Shown here: positions 8,457 through 18,240 of the stretch, in pieces
Layout of the letters: each line of letters starts with the position of its first letter
How positions within the stretch are numbered: the stretch's first letter is position 1
DNA from: Streptomyces sp. NRRL S-646
GTDB lineage: Bacteria; Actinomycetota; Actinomycetes; Streptomycetales; Streptomycetaceae
Assembly (NCBI RefSeq): GCF_000720765.1
Contig: NZ_JODC01000011.1
Span: forward strand, 248,001-312,000
Reading direction: 5' to 3'
DNA length: 64,000 bases
Made by a program: the position numbers and the translations under genes
Notes under the pieces: model-generated
The model's database searches: none
What the model saw: the letters and a program-made list of their open reading frames with translations, nothing else
Told to the model about the DNA's origin: nothing

Positions 8457-11400
8457 TCAGTCGAACCACCGGTCCCGCGCCAGCTCCTCCGTCCGCGAAG
8501 GATCCTCCAGCAGTGCCGCCACCTCGAACCGCCGCGGCCACTGGCCGGACGCCCAGGCAAGGCCCGCCGCGACGCCCTCCAGGGTGGCCGCGTGCAGCAT
8601 CCCGTCGGTCGTCAGGCGCCAGTCCAACTCCACGCCGTCGACGAAGAGTTCCTCGTGTTCGACGTACGTCGCAGGGGTACCGGCGCCCAGCAGCACCTGC
8701 ACCGAGTCCGGTACGTCGTGTTCCGTGCCCTCGGAGTCCACCGACCCCGTGACGGACTCGCTCAGGCGCCGTACCTGGAACAGTTCCGCCAGCTCGGCCG
8801 CCCGGGCGGGGCGGACCGGAAGCAGGGGGACGCCCTCCGTGAAGGGCAGCAGATCCGGGGAGTCGACGACCACGGCGTCGGCGGCGTCCACCACCTCGAC
8901 CCGGCCGTCGACGACGGCTCGGAGGTCGTCGGGGAGGGTGACCTGCTCGGGGTCCAGGTCGGCCAACGCGCCGTAGAGGGCGTGCAGTTGGGCGCCGGTG
9001 ACCGGGCGGTCCGGGTCGGCGAGGCGGTCCAGGAGTTCTGCCGCGCCGCCGGGCTCGTCGAGGAGCGCCGCCACCGACGTGCGTACGCCGAGCGCCCGTA
9101 GGACCTGCTCGTCGTCGAAGCCCGTCGCGTCGGCCTCGTCGTAGAGGCCACGGAGGAGGGGGTCGCCGCCGGACGCCAGCAGGCCGGCCGGGCGGCGGCC
9201 GTCCAGGACCGGGTGGCCGCGCAGCCACCAGGCCGTGTAGGGGCGTACCACCTCGTGCGTGCCGTCGGGGAGGAGGATGCGGACCGGCTGGGTCAGCGCG
9301 TCGCGCAGGGGCGGCTGAGCCAGCATGGCCAGGGCCTGCGGCCATTTGTCGTCGTCCACCAGGTCCAGATCGCGGACGGCGACCAGCTCCGTGGCGACCG
9401 GCGGTACCGGCGTGTCCGGGAAGCGGTCGAGGACGTCCTCGCTCCACACGTCCACGGCGTCCAGCAGGCCGGCGTCGTCGGGTTCGGCGAAGTCGCCTTC
9501 CCTGGGTTCGAGTTCGTCCGGGTCGAGGACCACGTCGGTGGCCCGTACGAGGGCGAAGTTGGCGAGCACCCCGCAGGCTGCCAGTGGTTGTTCGCCCCAC
9601 TTGTCGGCCAGCTCGGCGTCCACGGCTGCGAGTTCGTCCTCGCGGATGACCTGAGCGAAGGGACTGCCGGGGAGGACGAGTTCGCCGGCGGGGGCGAGTT
9701 CGCCGTCCTCGTCGGGGAGGGCAAGCGCGCCGAGCCACGGCTCGTCGCCCGGCTCCAGACCGGCGTCCCGTACGAGCGCGAGGACGGTGTCGGCCAGTTC
9801 CTCCGCGTCGGGCGCGTCCTGCTCCCAGTCCAGTCCGCCCTCGTCGTCCAGGGAGGCGGCCACGGCGGCCCGTACCTGGGGAGTGGTGAGGACGGCGCGG
9901 GGGGTTGCGGGCAGGGCGCCGAGCTTCTCCAGGAGGGGGTGGGCCGCGTCCGGGTGGGCGACCTTCAGGCCGAGCCGGGCGAGCACCTCCGGGTCGATAC
10001 GAACGGCATCCGGGGCGGGGAGCAGGACCTGCCGGGGGCCGATGGTCGTACGTCCGTCGGCGAGCGGCACGGGAAGGCCGGACAGCCGGTCCGGGTCGAC
10101 GCCGGCGAGGCTGTCGTAGAGGCGCCGCCACCAGCCGGGCTCCTTCTCCAGGCCGGCCAGCCGGTCCACGGCGTCGGTGAGGGGCACCCGCGCGACGCCC
10201 AACGTCCGTAGCTCCACGCGCCGTTCGAGTCCGGCGGGGAGGAGGGTCGGAAGCACCTCGGCGAGGACCCGCACGGTGTCGGCACCGGCGCCCTCGACGA
10301 TCTCAGCGTCGCGCGGGCGGAGGGCCTCGGGCAGTTCGTCGTCGTCTGCGCGGGGCTCGGCGGCGGGCGGGAGGAACTCGGTCCGCGGGAGCCGGTCGAG
10401 GATGGCCGCGCGCAGGGCGCCGTCCAGCTCGCCCTTGCCCAGCGGGCCGGGGACGAGTCCGATGATGCCCTCGCTCACCGGCCGCCAGTCGGCGAGGAGT
10501 TCGGCGTACGTGTCCGCCGCGCGCTGGACGAGGAAGTCGGTGAGAGGGCCGGGGGACGCGTGCCGGCGGGTGGTGTCGAGGGGGAAGGAGGCGATGAGGA
10601 GTGCGGGGACGCCGAGGGGCTCGTCGCTGGGGGTGGGGGCGTGCACGACGGGGCTGGTGCGGGGGCGGGCGGGGGCGCTGTCCGTCGCGTTGACCGGTAC
10701 GGCCCAGGTGAGGGACCAGTGCGGGCGGAGGCGTTCCTCCACGGGGCGGTCGGCGAGGAGGTCGGGGGTGAGGGGGCCGTGGGCGGAGGCGGTACGCCAG
10801 TGGGTGGTGCCGCCGAGGGAGTCGTCGACAACGGTGACGGAGCCGTTGGTGCTGCGGCTGAGGGTGCGGGGGCTGTCCCCGTTGATCTCGACGACGACCT
10901 CTTCGAGGCCCGGGAGGGCGAGGAGGAGTGCGTCGTCGACGGCGCCCAGGAGGCGTTCCGCGAGGTCGGTGGCGGCCGTGTCGCGCAGGGGGAGGATGAC
11001 GGCCGTGTCGTACGGGTCGGGGGCGGTGCCCTCGGCGGCGAAGGGGAGCCGCAGGAGCGGGACATGGCCGTCCCGGCGCCGGATTTCGTCGCCCAGTCCC
11101 GGGCTGTGCCGTGCCGTGTCGGCGGCCAGTTCGCGGGCCTCGGCGAGGGACCAGCGGACGCCGCCGTGGCGGCCGACCAGGGCGGGTTCGTCGGTGACGG
11201 CGAGTACGGCGGCGAAGCCGACGCCGAAGCGGCCGACGGCGGTGTCGTGGGCGTCGCGTTTGGCGGAGGCGCGGAGGGTGGAGAGCGACTCGACGCCCGT
11301 TGCGTCCAGGGGGGCGCCGGTGTTGGCTGCGACGAGGACGCCGTCGCGGAGGGTGAGGCGGAGACGGCCGGGGACGCCTGCGCGGGCTGCGGCGTCGGCG

Positions 11401-11585
11401 GCGTTCTGGGCGAGCTCGACGACGAGCCGGTCACGGTAGCCGCCGAGGACGAGGTCCTCCTCGGCGTTGGCGTCCTCGCGGAAGCGGGCGGGGCTGGTGG
11501 CCCAGGCGTCGAGTACGCCTCGCCTGAGGCGGGCGGTCCCGAAGGGGTCCGCGCCCTCGGGTGCAGGCCGCACGAACATGCTCAC
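8457..11585 (-). CDS. Sacsin N-terminal/Hsp90-like ATPase domain protein
   Basis: A protein of about 1042 residues. The first 200 residues carry a GHKL ATPase fold: ELAQNAADAA (N-box), VAANTGAPLD (G1 region), and GRFGVGFAAVLAVTD (G2), as in the sacsin N-terminal ATP-binding domain and Hsp90. The remaining 800 residues are acidic and Leu/Ala/Pro-rich with no recognisable catalytic motif. Proteins of this size with this N-terminus are conserved in Streptomyces; a chaperone-like role is only inferred. The GTG at 11585 is preferred because GAGGAG sits 7-9 nt upstream; an ATG at 11579 is an alternative. Confidence 0.8.
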   Translation of the reverse strand: MSMFVRPAPEGADPFGTARLRRGVLDAWATSPARFREDANAEEDLVLGGYRDRLVVELAQNAADAAARAGVPGRLRLTLRDGVLVAANTGAPLDATGVESLSTLRASAKRDAHDTAVGRFGVGFAAVLAVTDEPALVGRHGGVRWSLAEARELAADTARHSPGLGDEIRRRDGHVPLLRLPFAAEGTAPDPYDTAVILPLRDTAATDLAERLLGAVDDALLLALPGLEEVVVEINGDSPRTLSRSTNGSVTVVDDSLGGTTHWRTASAHGPLTPDLLADRPVEERLRPHWSLTWAVPVNATDSAPARPRTSPVVHAPTPSDEPLGVPALLIASFPLDTTRRHASPGPLTDFLVQRAADTYAELLADWRPVSEGIIGLVPGPLGKGELDGALRAAILDRLPRTEFLPPAAEPRADDDELPEALRPRDAEIVEGAGADTVRVLAEVLPTLLPAGLERRVELRTLGVARVPLTDAVDRLAGLEKEPGWWRRLYDSLAGVDPDRLSGLPVPLADGRTTIGPRQVLLPAPDAVRIDPEVLARLGLKVAHPDAAHPLLEKLGALPATPRAVLTTPQVRAAVAASLDDEGGLDWEQDAPDAEELADTVLALVRDAGLEPGDEPWLGALALPDEDGELAPAGELVLPGSPFAQVIREDELAAVDAELADKWGEQPLAACGVLANFALVRATDVVLDPDELEPREGDFAEPDDAGLLDAVDVWSEDVLDRFPDTPVPPVATELVAVRDLDLVDDDKWPQALAMLAQPPLRDALTQPVRILLPDGTHEVVRPYTAWWLRGHPVLDGRRPAGLLASGGDPLLRGLYDEADATGFDDEQVLRALGVRTSVAALLDEPGGAAELLDRLADPDRPVTGAQLHALYGALADLDPEQVTLPDDLRAVVDGRVEVVDAADAVVVDSPDLLPFTEGVPLLPVRPARAAELAELFQVRRLSESVTGSVDSEGTEHDVPDSVQVLLGAGTPATYVEHEELFVDGVELDWRLTTDGMLHAATLEGVAAGLAWASGQWPRRFEVAALLEDPSRTEELARDRWFD

Positions 11586-11711
11586 GTTGGCTCTCCTCAT
11601 CGGCCCTCATCGGCGTGAGCTCGAAGGTACCGCGAGTTGTTCTTCGCCCCCGCCGCCCCTACCCGTCCCGTCCCCAGGGGCGCTGCCCCTTCGACCCCGC
11701 CGGGGCTCGCC

Positions 11712-11810
11712 CCGGACCCCGATCGGCCTGAACGGTCTCGTCGTCAAACGCCGGACGGGCTGAAAGATCAGCCCGTCCGGGGCCTGGGGGCGGCAGCCCC
11801 CAGCAGACAC
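11712..11810. repeat. Dispersed intergenic repeat, family A (copy 2)
   Basis: This stretch between the sacsin-like gene and DUF3027 contains the family A repeat: GCCTGAACGGTCTCGTCGTC, AACGCCGGACGGGCTG, then its own inverted counterpart CAGCCCGTCC and GGGGGCGGCAGCCCCC. The inverted halves would fold into a long hairpin, so it may terminate the DUF3027 transcript. Confidence 0.65.
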
Positions 11811-11818
11811 CTCCGGGC

Positions 11819-12745
11819 TTACGAGTGGCCCAGCTCCGCCGCGTCCTCGTCGGAGACGACCGGTACGGAGCCCGAGTCCGGCGCCGGGCGCAGGGGGAAC
11901 GGGTCCACCCGGGTCTCGTCGATCACCGGCGGAGCCGGCTGCGGTGGCTTCGGCATGACCGCGGCCTCGGAGTGGCCTCCGCAGCCGTAGGACAGAGAGA
12001 CCACGCGGCCGTCGGCCGGGGAGAACTCGTTCGCGCAGACGCCGAAGGCCTGCCCCAGGGAACCGCCGATCGGCTGCAGGAAGCCGCAGCTCACGCAGGA
12101 CGCCGGTGCCGCCTGCGCCATCGGCGTCTTGGCGCCGTACGACTCCTCCCAGCGGTCCGCGGCGACATGCAGGCCGTAGCGGGACAGGACCCGGGCGCGG
12201 CGCATGCCTAGTTCTTCGGCGACCGACGCGATGGAGCCGCGGGACGGGACGACGGGCAGGCTCGACGGGGCGCCCGCCGTGACCTCCGCGTCCTCCGCCT
12301 CCACCAGCTCCGCCATCTCCTCCGAGACGGCCGAGGTCGGTACGGGCTCCTCCTCGCCGGAGTAGCCGGGCTCCAGGCGGAGGTCCTCGGCGTCGGTCGG
12401 GAGCAGGTCGCCGGGGCCCATGTCGCCGGGGCGCAGGCGTTCGCTCCAGGGGACCCACTCGGGGGCGAGCAGCGCGTCCGGCCCGGGGAGGAGGACGACC
12501 TCGTCCAGCGTGACGAACTTGGCGCGGGAGGCGCGGGCGACCGTCACGGCCCAGCGCCAGCCGCGGTACCCGAGTTCCTTGCACTCGAAGAAGTGCGTGA
12601 CAACGCGGTCGCCCTCGGACTCCAGCCCGACATGCTCGCCGACCACGCCTGGCGCGGCCGCCTCCTCGGCGGCGGCGCGGGCGAGGTCGACGGCCTCGGC
12701 GCACAGGCGGTCGGGGGTGCGGCTTCGCGTGGTCGCTGCGCTCAC
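11819..12745 (-). CDS. DUF3027 domain-containing protein
   Basis: A 308-residue soluble protein of the actinobacterial DUF3027 family. Characteristic segments are the amino-terminal helix DRLCAEAVDLARAAAEE, the block FECKELGYRGWRWAVTVARA, the WVPWSERLRPGDMGPGDLLPT block, and a C-terminal CVSCGF...CANEFSPADGRVVSLSYGCGGH region whose cysteines could bind zinc. The biochemical function is unknown. It is divergent from the MFS gene after a 367-bp gap. Confidence 0.85.
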   Translation of the reverse strand: MSAATTRSRTPDRLCAEAVDLARAAAEEAAAPGVVGEHVGLESEGDRVVTHFFECKELGYRGWRWAVTVARASRAKFVTLDEVVLLPGPDALLAPEWVPWSERLRPGDMGPGDLLPTDAEDLRLEPGYSGEEEPVPTSAVSEEMAELVEAEDAEVTAGAPSSLPVVPSRGSIASVAEELGMRRARVLSRYGLHVAADRWEESYGAKTPMAQAAPASCVSCGFLQPIGGSLGQAFGVCANEFSPADGRVVSLSYGCGGHSEAAVMPKPPQPAPPVIDETRVDPFPLRPAPDSGSVPVVSDEDAAELGHS

Positions 12746-13112
12746 AGGTATCGCTTCTCTCCTACGCCGTCACTCGGGTGCGCCGGCCTGAAGGCGGTGG
12801 GAGCGGACGGAGCGGACCAGGGGACCGCGTCGACGTCCGCGCCCGATCGCACTCGGGCGCACCTCATGCATCCATTCTGCGGGATGTCCGAGAGGCGCGC
12901 GGCCGAGAACGTTCGCCACGACGCGCTACGCACGCTACCTTCTCCCGACCGCTCGGCCTACACCGACGGGAGGTTTCCCCCTGCCGACCCGGCAACTATC
13001 TGGCATGTACCTGGGAAGCAGACGGGCCCGTACCCGGGAAATGCTGAGGAACTACGCGCCCATACGCGCGGTAACCGCACTACACACAGGTTTCTCGGGG
13101 CACTATGACGGA
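12746..13112. other. Intergenic region with no recognised gene
   Basis: The 367 bp between divergent DUF3027 and MFS genes presumably holds both promoters. Open frames here are short and overlap each other without ribosome sites, and I see no RNA gene or strong hairpin. Confidence 0.4.
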
Positions 13113-14537
13113 GTGGCAGCCGCAAGGACGCCCCCAGGGGCCACCGGGGTCGGTGGGATCAAGGGCAGCAGTCGTGGTGGCGGTTCGGGCCGGTTCGGCG
13201 GGTCCGTCCGCGCGGTCGGCCGTGCGCTGCACTTCCCGGTGACCGGAACCGCCCGCGGGATCAGAAAGGCCACGCATGCGCACGGCGCCGGTGAGTCCGG
13301 CCTGGGCAAGCTGATCGAACTGCACGCCGTGAACGGTGCCGGTGACGTCATGGTCACCGTCGCCCTCGCCTCCACCGTCTTCTTCTCCGTGCCGACCGAC
13401 GAGGCACGGGGGCGCGTCGCGCTCTACCTCGCCATCACCATGGCGCCCTTCACCGTCCTCGCCCCCGTCGTCGGCCCGCTCCTCGACCGGCTCCCGCACG
13501 GCCGCCGCGCCGCGATGGCGGGCTCGATGCTCGCCCGGGCGCTGCTGGCGCTGATCATCGCCGGGGCCGTCGCCAGCGGCAGCCTGGAGCTGTATCCGGC
13601 CGCGCTGGGCGTGCTGGTCGCGTCGAAGGCGTACGGGGTGGTCAGAAGCGCGGTCGTGCCCCGGCTGCTGCCACCCAAGTTCTCCCTGGTGAAGGCCAAC
13701 TCCAGAGTCACGCTCGGCGGTCTCCTCGCCACCGGTGTCGCGGCACCGATCGGGGCGGGGCTGCATGCCATCGGTCCACGCTGGCCGCTGTACGGCGCCT
13801 TCGTGATCTACGTCTGGGGCATGTTCCTGTCCTTCACGCTGGCGCCGAAGGTCGACTCGGCCAAGGGCGAGGACACGGCGCTGCTCGCGGCGGACGAGCA
13901 GCATCTGCACGGACCGCACCTCAAGCCGGTCAAGCGGCCGGGCCTCAGAACCGTCGGCATCGCGGTCACCCATGCGCTCGGCGCCAACGCGGCCCTGCGC
14001 TGGCTGTCCGGGTTCCTGACCTTCTTCCTCGCCTTCCTGCTGCGCGAGCATCCGCTGACGGGCGAGAGCGCGGCGGTGTCGCTGGGCCTGGTGGCCGTCT
14101 CGGCGGGCGTGGGCAACGCGCTCGGTACGGCGGTCGGGGCGTGGCTGCGGCAGCGGGCGCCGGAGATCATCGTCGTGACGGTGCTGCCGATCGTGCTCGG
14201 CGTGGCGATCACGGCCGCGATCTTCTTCGGCGCGTTCCTGGTGGCGTGCCTCGCCGCGTTCGCCGGGTTCTCGCAGGCTCTGGCCAAGCTGGCGCTGGAC
14301 GCGCTGATCCAGCGGGACGTGCCCGAGACGGTGCGCCCGTCGGCGTTCGCGCGCTCCGAGACCATGCTGCAGATGGCCTGGGTGCTGGGCGGCGCGATCG
14401 GCATCGTGATGCCGCTCAACGGCCCGGCGGGGCTGTCCCTGGCCGCCGCGGTGATCGCCTTCGGCTGGGCCACCACGGTCCGCGGGCTGCTCGGCTCGGC
14501 CCGGCAGGGAAGCGCGCAGAAGCCTCGCGTGGCGTAA
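13113..14537 (+). CDS. MFS transporter
   Basis: A membrane protein of about 474 residues with about 12 hydrophobic segments beginning near residue 75, after a glycine/arginine-rich cytoplasmic amino terminus. The loop DRLPHGRRAAMA resembles the MFS loop 2-3 motif. The start is uncertain: GTG at 13113 is given, while the frame stays open back to 13005. Transport substrate is unknown. It is followed after 61 bp by a lipoprotein gene in the same direction. Confidence 0.8.
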   Translation: MAAARTPPGATGVGGIKGSSRGGGSGRFGGSVRAVGRALHFPVTGTARGIRKATHAHGAGESGLGKLIELHAVNGAGDVMVTVALASTVFFSVPTDEARGRVALYLAITMAPFTVLAPVVGPLLDRLPHGRRAAMAGSMLARALLALIIAGAVASGSLELYPAALGVLVASKAYGVVRSAVVPRLLPPKFSLVKANSRVTLGGLLATGVAAPIGAGLHAIGPRWPLYGAFVIYVWGMFLSFTLAPKVDSAKGEDTALLAADEQHLHGPHLKPVKRPGLRTVGIAVTHALGANAALRWLSGFLTFFLAFLLREHPLTGESAAVSLGLVAVSAGVGNALGTAVGAWLRQRAPEIIVVTVLPIVLGVAITAAIFFGAFLVACLAAFAGFSQALAKLALDALIQRDVPETVRPSAFARSETMLQMAWVLGGAIGIVMPLNGPAGLSLAAAVIAFGWATTVRGLLGSARQGSAQKPRVA

Positions 14538-14598
14538 CACACGGGCACGCCGCCCCCCACGTAAAGAGAGCGTCGGACGGGCCCTATAACCTTCCGCC

Positions 14599-15111
14599 AT
14601 GACCTCGATGCCTCGCGGCGGAGCCGCAAATGTCCGCGCCGCTGTGCGACGCCGCCGCGCCGTCGCCGCCGCCGGCGCCGTTTCTGCCGGACTGCTCGTC
14701 CTGTCGGCGTGCGACAAGCCGACGCCGCTGTCCACCATCACGGTCGGCCGCTCCTCCGTCAGCTCGGAGGCCACCTGCGGCGGCGAGGGCAAGTCCCTGC
14801 AGACCGCGGACCTGGCGAAGTGCCTGAAGGACAAGGACATCAAGTCCATCAAGGTCGACCCCGACGACACCGTCCGCTTCGGCGTCGACCCCAAGATCGC
14901 CGACAAGCGGTGGACGATCCTGATGAACGGTCAGCCCCTGACCGAGGACAGCAACAAGACCTACCGCACCATCCCGGGCAGCGTCTTCTTCAACGCCCAG
15001 TACGGCGCCCAGGGCAACTCCACCCTGGTCTCGATCAAGGCGGGCGACGGCAAGAAGAGCGGCAGCACGGTGACCGGTCTGTGGTCCTTCAAGCTCAAGA
15101 AGAACGACTGA
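14599..15111 (+). CDS. DUF2771 family lipoprotein
   Basis: A 170-residue exported lipoprotein. A twin-arginine-like basic stretch (RRRR, residues 17-20), a hydrophobic core and the lipobox LSAC (Cys near residue 38) mark lipidation and anchoring on the outer face of the membrane. The mature part matches the actinobacterial DUF2771 family, including a conserved cysteine pair (CGGEG and AKCLKDKDIK). Function unknown. It lies directly upstream of the menaquinone genes with 29 bp between. Confidence 0.85.
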   Translation: MTSMPRGGAANVRAAVRRRRAVAAAGAVSAGLLVLSACDKPTPLSTITVGRSSVSSEATCGGEGKSLQTADLAKCLKDKDIKSIKVDPDDTVRFGVDPKIADKRWTILMNGQPLTEDSNKTYRTIPGSVFFNAQYGAQGNSTLVSIKAGDGKKSGSTVTGLWSFKLKKND

Positions 15112-15140
15112 CCCCGCCTGCCGAGCCGGCCGAGTCCTTC

Positions 15141-15827
15141 GTGTCTTTGGTACGTGTCCTCGTGGCCACCGCGGTTCCCGCAGAACGGGACGCGGTGGCC
15201 CAGGCGTTCACGGGAGACGGCCCCCTCACGGCTGACGTGATCGCCGCCGGTGTGGGGCCCGCCCTCGCCGCGGCCTCCACCGCGACGGCCCTGACCACCG
15301 CCGCCCTGAGCGGCACTCCCTACCACCTCGTGGTCTCCGCCGGGATCGCCGGCGGTTTCCAGCCCGAGGCCCCCGTCGGCTCCCTCGTGATCGCCGACGA
15401 GATCACCGCGGCCGACCTGGGGGCTCAGACGCCCGACGGCTTCGTCCCGGTGACGGAGCTCGGCTTCGGGACCGTCACCCATCGTCCGCCGAAAGCACTC
15501 GTACGAGACCTCGCGGCCGCGACCGGGGCCCGTCCCGGCGCCGTACTCACCGTCTCCACCGTGACCGGCACCGCCGAGCGCGCCGCCGCCCTGCGCGCCC
15601 GCCACCCCCGCGCCCTCGCCGAGGCCATGGAGGGCTTCGGGGTGGCCGAGGCGGCCGCCGCGCACGGTGTGCCGGTGCTGGAGATACGCGCGGTCTCCAA
15701 CCCCGTCGGCCCGCGCGACCGCGCCGCCTGGCGCATCGGCGACGCCCTCACGGCCCTGACGGAGGCCTTCGGGAAGCTTGCGCCCGTCCTGGAGAGTTGG
15801 AAACAGCATGAGCAGCATGACCAGTGA
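15141..15827 (+). CDS. mqnB: Futalosine hydrolase
   Basis: A 228-residue nucleosidase of the MTAN/PNP fold that releases hypoxanthine from futalosine to give dehypoxanthinyl-futalosine in the futalosine route to menaquinone. Visible family features are SAGIAGGF (substrate-pocket glycine block, about residues 70-77), AMEGFGVAEAA (catalytic Glu region), and the C-terminal EIRAVSNPVGPRDR. The GTG at 15141 gives the expected length. Its 3' end overlaps the mqnD start by 20 nt, so the two are probably translationally coupled. Confidence 0.9.
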   Translation: MSLVRVLVATAVPAERDAVAQAFTGDGPLTADVIAAGVGPALAAASTATALTTAALSGTPYHLVVSAGIAGGFQPEAPVGSLVIADEITAADLGAQTPDGFVPVTELGFGTVTHRPPKALVRDLAAATGARPGAVLTVSTVTGTAERAAALRARHPRALAEAMEGFGVAEAAAAHGVPVLEIRAVSNPVGPRDRAAWRIGDALTALTEAFGKLAPVLESWKQHEQHDQ

Positions 15828-16689
15828 GCCCGGACAGCCCGTGCAGCCCGCACAGACCCTGCAGATCGCGTACTCCCCCTGCCCGAACGACACCTTCGTC
15901 TTCGACGCCGTCGCCCACGGCCGCGTCCCCGGTGCGCCCGCGCTCGACGTGACCTTCGCGGACATCGACATCACCAACGGCATGGCCGAGCGCGGCGAGT
16001 TCGACGTGCTGAAGGTGTCGTACGCCGTGCTGCCGTACGTCCTCGACGAGTACGCGCTGCTGCCGTGCGGGGGTGCGCTTGGGCGGGGCTGCGGGCCGCT
16101 GGTGCTCACCCGTGGGCCCGGAGATCTGACAGGCCGTACCGTCGCCGTCCCGAGCGAGAAGTCGACGGCGTATCTGCTGTTCCGGCTGTGGGCGGCCGAC
16201 ACGGTCCCCGGCGGCGTCGGCGAGATCGTGGTCATGCCGTTCCACGAGATCATGCCCGCCGTGCGGGACGGGAAGGTCGACGCGGGGCTCGTCATCCACG
16301 AGGCGCGCTTCACGTACCAGAACTACGGGCTGCACAAGCTCGCCGACATGGGCGAGCACTGGGAGGACACCACCGGGCTGCCGATCCCGCTGGGCGCGAT
16401 CATCGCGAAGCGGTCGCTGGGGGCGGAGACGCTGACGGGGCTCGCCGAGTCGATCCGCTCGTCGGTGCGGGCCGCCTGGGACGAGCCCGAGGTCTCCCGC
16501 CCGTACGTCATGGAGCACGCCCAGGAGATGGACCCGGCCGTCGCCGACCAGCACATCGGCCTGTACGTCAACGAGTTCACCCACGACCTCGGCGTGGACG
16601 GCTACGCGGCCGTACGCGGGCTGCTCACCCGTGCGGCGGCCGAAGGTCTCGTACCTGCACTCGGGCCCGAAGCCCTGTCGTTTCCCTGA
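15808..16689 (+). CDS. mqnD: 1,4-dihydroxy-6-naphthoate synthase
   Basis: A 293-residue enzyme of the periplasmic-binding-protein fold that converts cyclic dehypoxanthinyl-futalosine to 1,4-dihydroxy-6-naphthoate in menaquinone biosynthesis. Diagnostic segments are the amino-terminal YSPCPNDTFVFDA, DITNGMAERGEFDVLKVSY, and VIHEARFTYQNYGL, where the histidine lies in the active-site cleft. It overlaps mqnB and the pair indicates that this organism makes menaquinone by the futalosine route. A strong hairpin follows at 16698-16728. Confidence 0.93.
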   Translation: MSSMTSEPGQPVQPAQTLQIAYSPCPNDTFVFDAVAHGRVPGAPALDVTFADIDITNGMAERGEFDVLKVSYAVLPYVLDEYALLPCGGALGRGCGPLVLTRGPGDLTGRTVAVPSEKSTAYLLFRLWAADTVPGGVGEIVVMPFHEIMPAVRDGKVDAGLVIHEARFTYQNYGLHKLADMGEHWEDTTGLPIPLGAIIAKRSLGAETLTGLAESIRSSVRAAWDEPEVSRPYVMEHAQEMDPAVADQHIGLYVNEFTHDLGVDGYAAVRGLLTRAAAEGLVPALGPEALSFP

Positions 16690-16697
16690 GCAGCGAC

Positions 16698-16728
16698 GGG
16701 CCGAGGGGCTGTTGCCGCCCCTCGGCCC
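16698..16728. terminator. Convergent transcription terminator
   Basis: A perfect 11-bp stem (GGGCCGAGGGG and its complement) with a 9-nt loop lies between the ends of mqnD and the cold-shock gene, so it can serve both convergent transcripts. Confidence 0.7.
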
Positions 16729-16772
16729 GGATGCGCTCGAATTCCCGTAGTGGACACGGGGGTTGTCGAGGG

Positions 16773-17156
16773 TTATACGTCCAGCTGGTCTGCGACCGCG
16801 CGCAGCAGGCCCGCGATCTTCGCGCCGGAGGCCTTGTCGGGGTAGCGGCCCTTCTCGAGCATCGGGGTGATGTTCTCCAGGAGGGTCGTCAGGTCCTGGA
16901 CGATGGAGGCCAGTTCGTCCGGCTTCTTGCGGGTGGCGGCCGCGATCGAGGGGGTCGGGTCCAGGACGGTGACCGAAAGCGCCTGGTCGCCGCGCTGTCC
17001 GGCGACGACGCCGAACTCCACTCGCTGGCCCGGCTTGAGCGTCTCGACTCCGGCGGGGAGGACCGAGGAATGGACGAAGACGTCGCCGCCGTCGTCACGG
17101 GAGAGAAAGCCGAAGCCCTTCTCGCTGTTGAACCACTTGACCTTGCCGGTAGGCAC
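16773..17156 (-). CDS. Cold-shock domain protein with C-terminal extension
   Basis: A 127-residue protein. Residues 1-67 are a CspA-type cold-shock OB domain with both RNA-binding motifs visible: KGFGFLSRD (RNP1) and DVFVHSSVL (RNP2). The remaining 60 residues form a predicted helical extension ([26 protein letters not shown]) absent from the standard 67-residue Csp proteins; this longer form is common in Streptomyces. It probably binds single-stranded nucleic acid. The GTG at 17156 has AGGA 7 nt upstream. Confidence 0.9.
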   Translation of the reverse strand: MPTGKVKWFNSEKGFGFLSRDDGGDVFVHSSVLPAGVETLKPGQRVEFGVVAGQRGDQALSVTVLDPTPSIAAATRKKPDELASIVQDLTTLLENITPMLEKGRYPDKASGAKIAGLLRAVADQLDV

Positions 17157-17320
17157 GTCTGTCCTCGTCCTCGTACTCGTCGGAAAACTGCTTCGGAAAC
17201 GGCTCTTGATAGCACTTGGGCGGGTCGTCACGGACCCGCCGGTACCAAGGCTAATGGTCTTCAGGCCGGTGACAAGACGTCGCCGGGTTGTTCCTTCGCG
17301 CAGGGAACTACCCTGGTCCG

Positions 17321-17569
17321 GTGCGTGACAAAACCCAAACGAATTCCGCCGAGCCCGGTGACCGACTGATCCGTGCCGGTGCCATCGTGTTCTTCCTCGG
17401 TGCGCTGGCCACACTCGTCACAGTGGCTCCGCTGTTCCTCCACGCGAAGCCATTTCCGACGTACATGTTCGGACTGAGCATGCTCATGGGCGTCGGCTTC
17501 CTGATCGCCGGCGCCGGAGTGCTGCGGTCGATTGCGGCGGGCCGCCGTCAGGCGCGCGCCGGGCGGTAG
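17321..17569 (+). CDS. Small two-helix membrane protein
   Basis: An 82-residue protein starting at GTG 17321, with two hydrophobic segments (about residues 18-38 and 45-67) and a basic tail. It is divergent from the cold-shock gene. No family function recognised. Its last 22 bp overlap the 3' end of the convergent HAD phosphatase gene. Confidence 0.75.
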   Translation: MRDKTQTNSAEPGDRLIRAGAIVFFLGALATLVTVAPLFLHAKPFPTYMFGLSMLMGVGFLIAGAGVLRSIAAGRRQARAGR

Positions 17570-18180
17570 TCCGCCAGCCAGCCGGGGAACTCCGTGAGGT
17601 CCGCGAGGACGACGTCCGCCCCGGCCGTGCTCAGTTCCTCCGCACTGCACGGACCGGTCGCCACCGCCACCGACAGCGCTTCGGCCTTGCGTGCGCCGCG
17701 CACGTCGCCGATGTGGTCGCCGACGTAGACCCCGGCCCCGTGCTCGCGCAGCGCCTCCGCCTTCTGCTCCGCCCACAGGTCGCCCACGACCTCGTCGGGG
17801 TGGATGCCGAGGTGTTCCAGGTGCAGCTTGGCGTTCGGCTCGTACTTGGCCGTTACGACGATCGCGCGTCCGCCGGCCGCCTGTACGGCGGCGATGGCCT
17901 CGCGGGCGCCCGGCATCGCCGGCGTGGCGGCGATGGCGATCGTCGGGTACATCGAGCGGTACAGGTCTGCCATCTCGGCCAGTTGGTCTTCCGGGAACCA
18001 GTTGATCAGCTCCTCGGCGAGGGGTGGTCCCAGCCGGGTGATCGCGAGGTCGGCGTCGATGTACGTTCCCGTTCGCTCGGACAGTGCGACGTAGCAGGCA
18101 TGGATGCCTGGGCGGGAGTCGATGAGGGTCATGTCCAGGTCGAAGCCGACGGTTGCTGGGAGCTGGGTTGTGTAGGCCAT
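17548..18180 (-). CDS. HAD family hydrolase
   Basis: A 210-residue haloacid-dehalogenase phosphatase. Motif I is FDLDMTLIDS (nucleophile and acid-base aspartates), motif II is VVTAKYEP (Thr), the motif III lysine is probably in the QKAEALREHG region, and motif IV is YVGDHIGDVRGAR. The cap between motifs I and II is helical, class C1, like phosphoglycolate or nucleotide phosphatases. The substrate is unknown. An ATG 9 nt further upstream (18189) is an alternative start. It overlaps the convergent membrane-protein gene by 22 bp. Confidence 0.88.
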   Translation of the reverse strand: MAYTTQLPATVGFDLDMTLIDSRPGIHACYVALSERTGTYIDADLAITRLGPPLAEELINWFPEDQLAEMADLYRSMYPTIAIAATPAMPGAREAIAAVQAAGGRAIVVTAKYEPNAKLHLEHLGIHPDEVVGDLWAEQKAEALREHGAGVYVGDHIGDVRGARKAEALSVAVATGPCSAEELSTAGADVVLADLTEFPGWLADYRPARA

Positions 18181-18240
18181 ATGGGCCATTGTGCCTAGTG
18201 GCTCGGTCCTACCTGTTGCGTTGCGGCTGCGGGTTTGTGG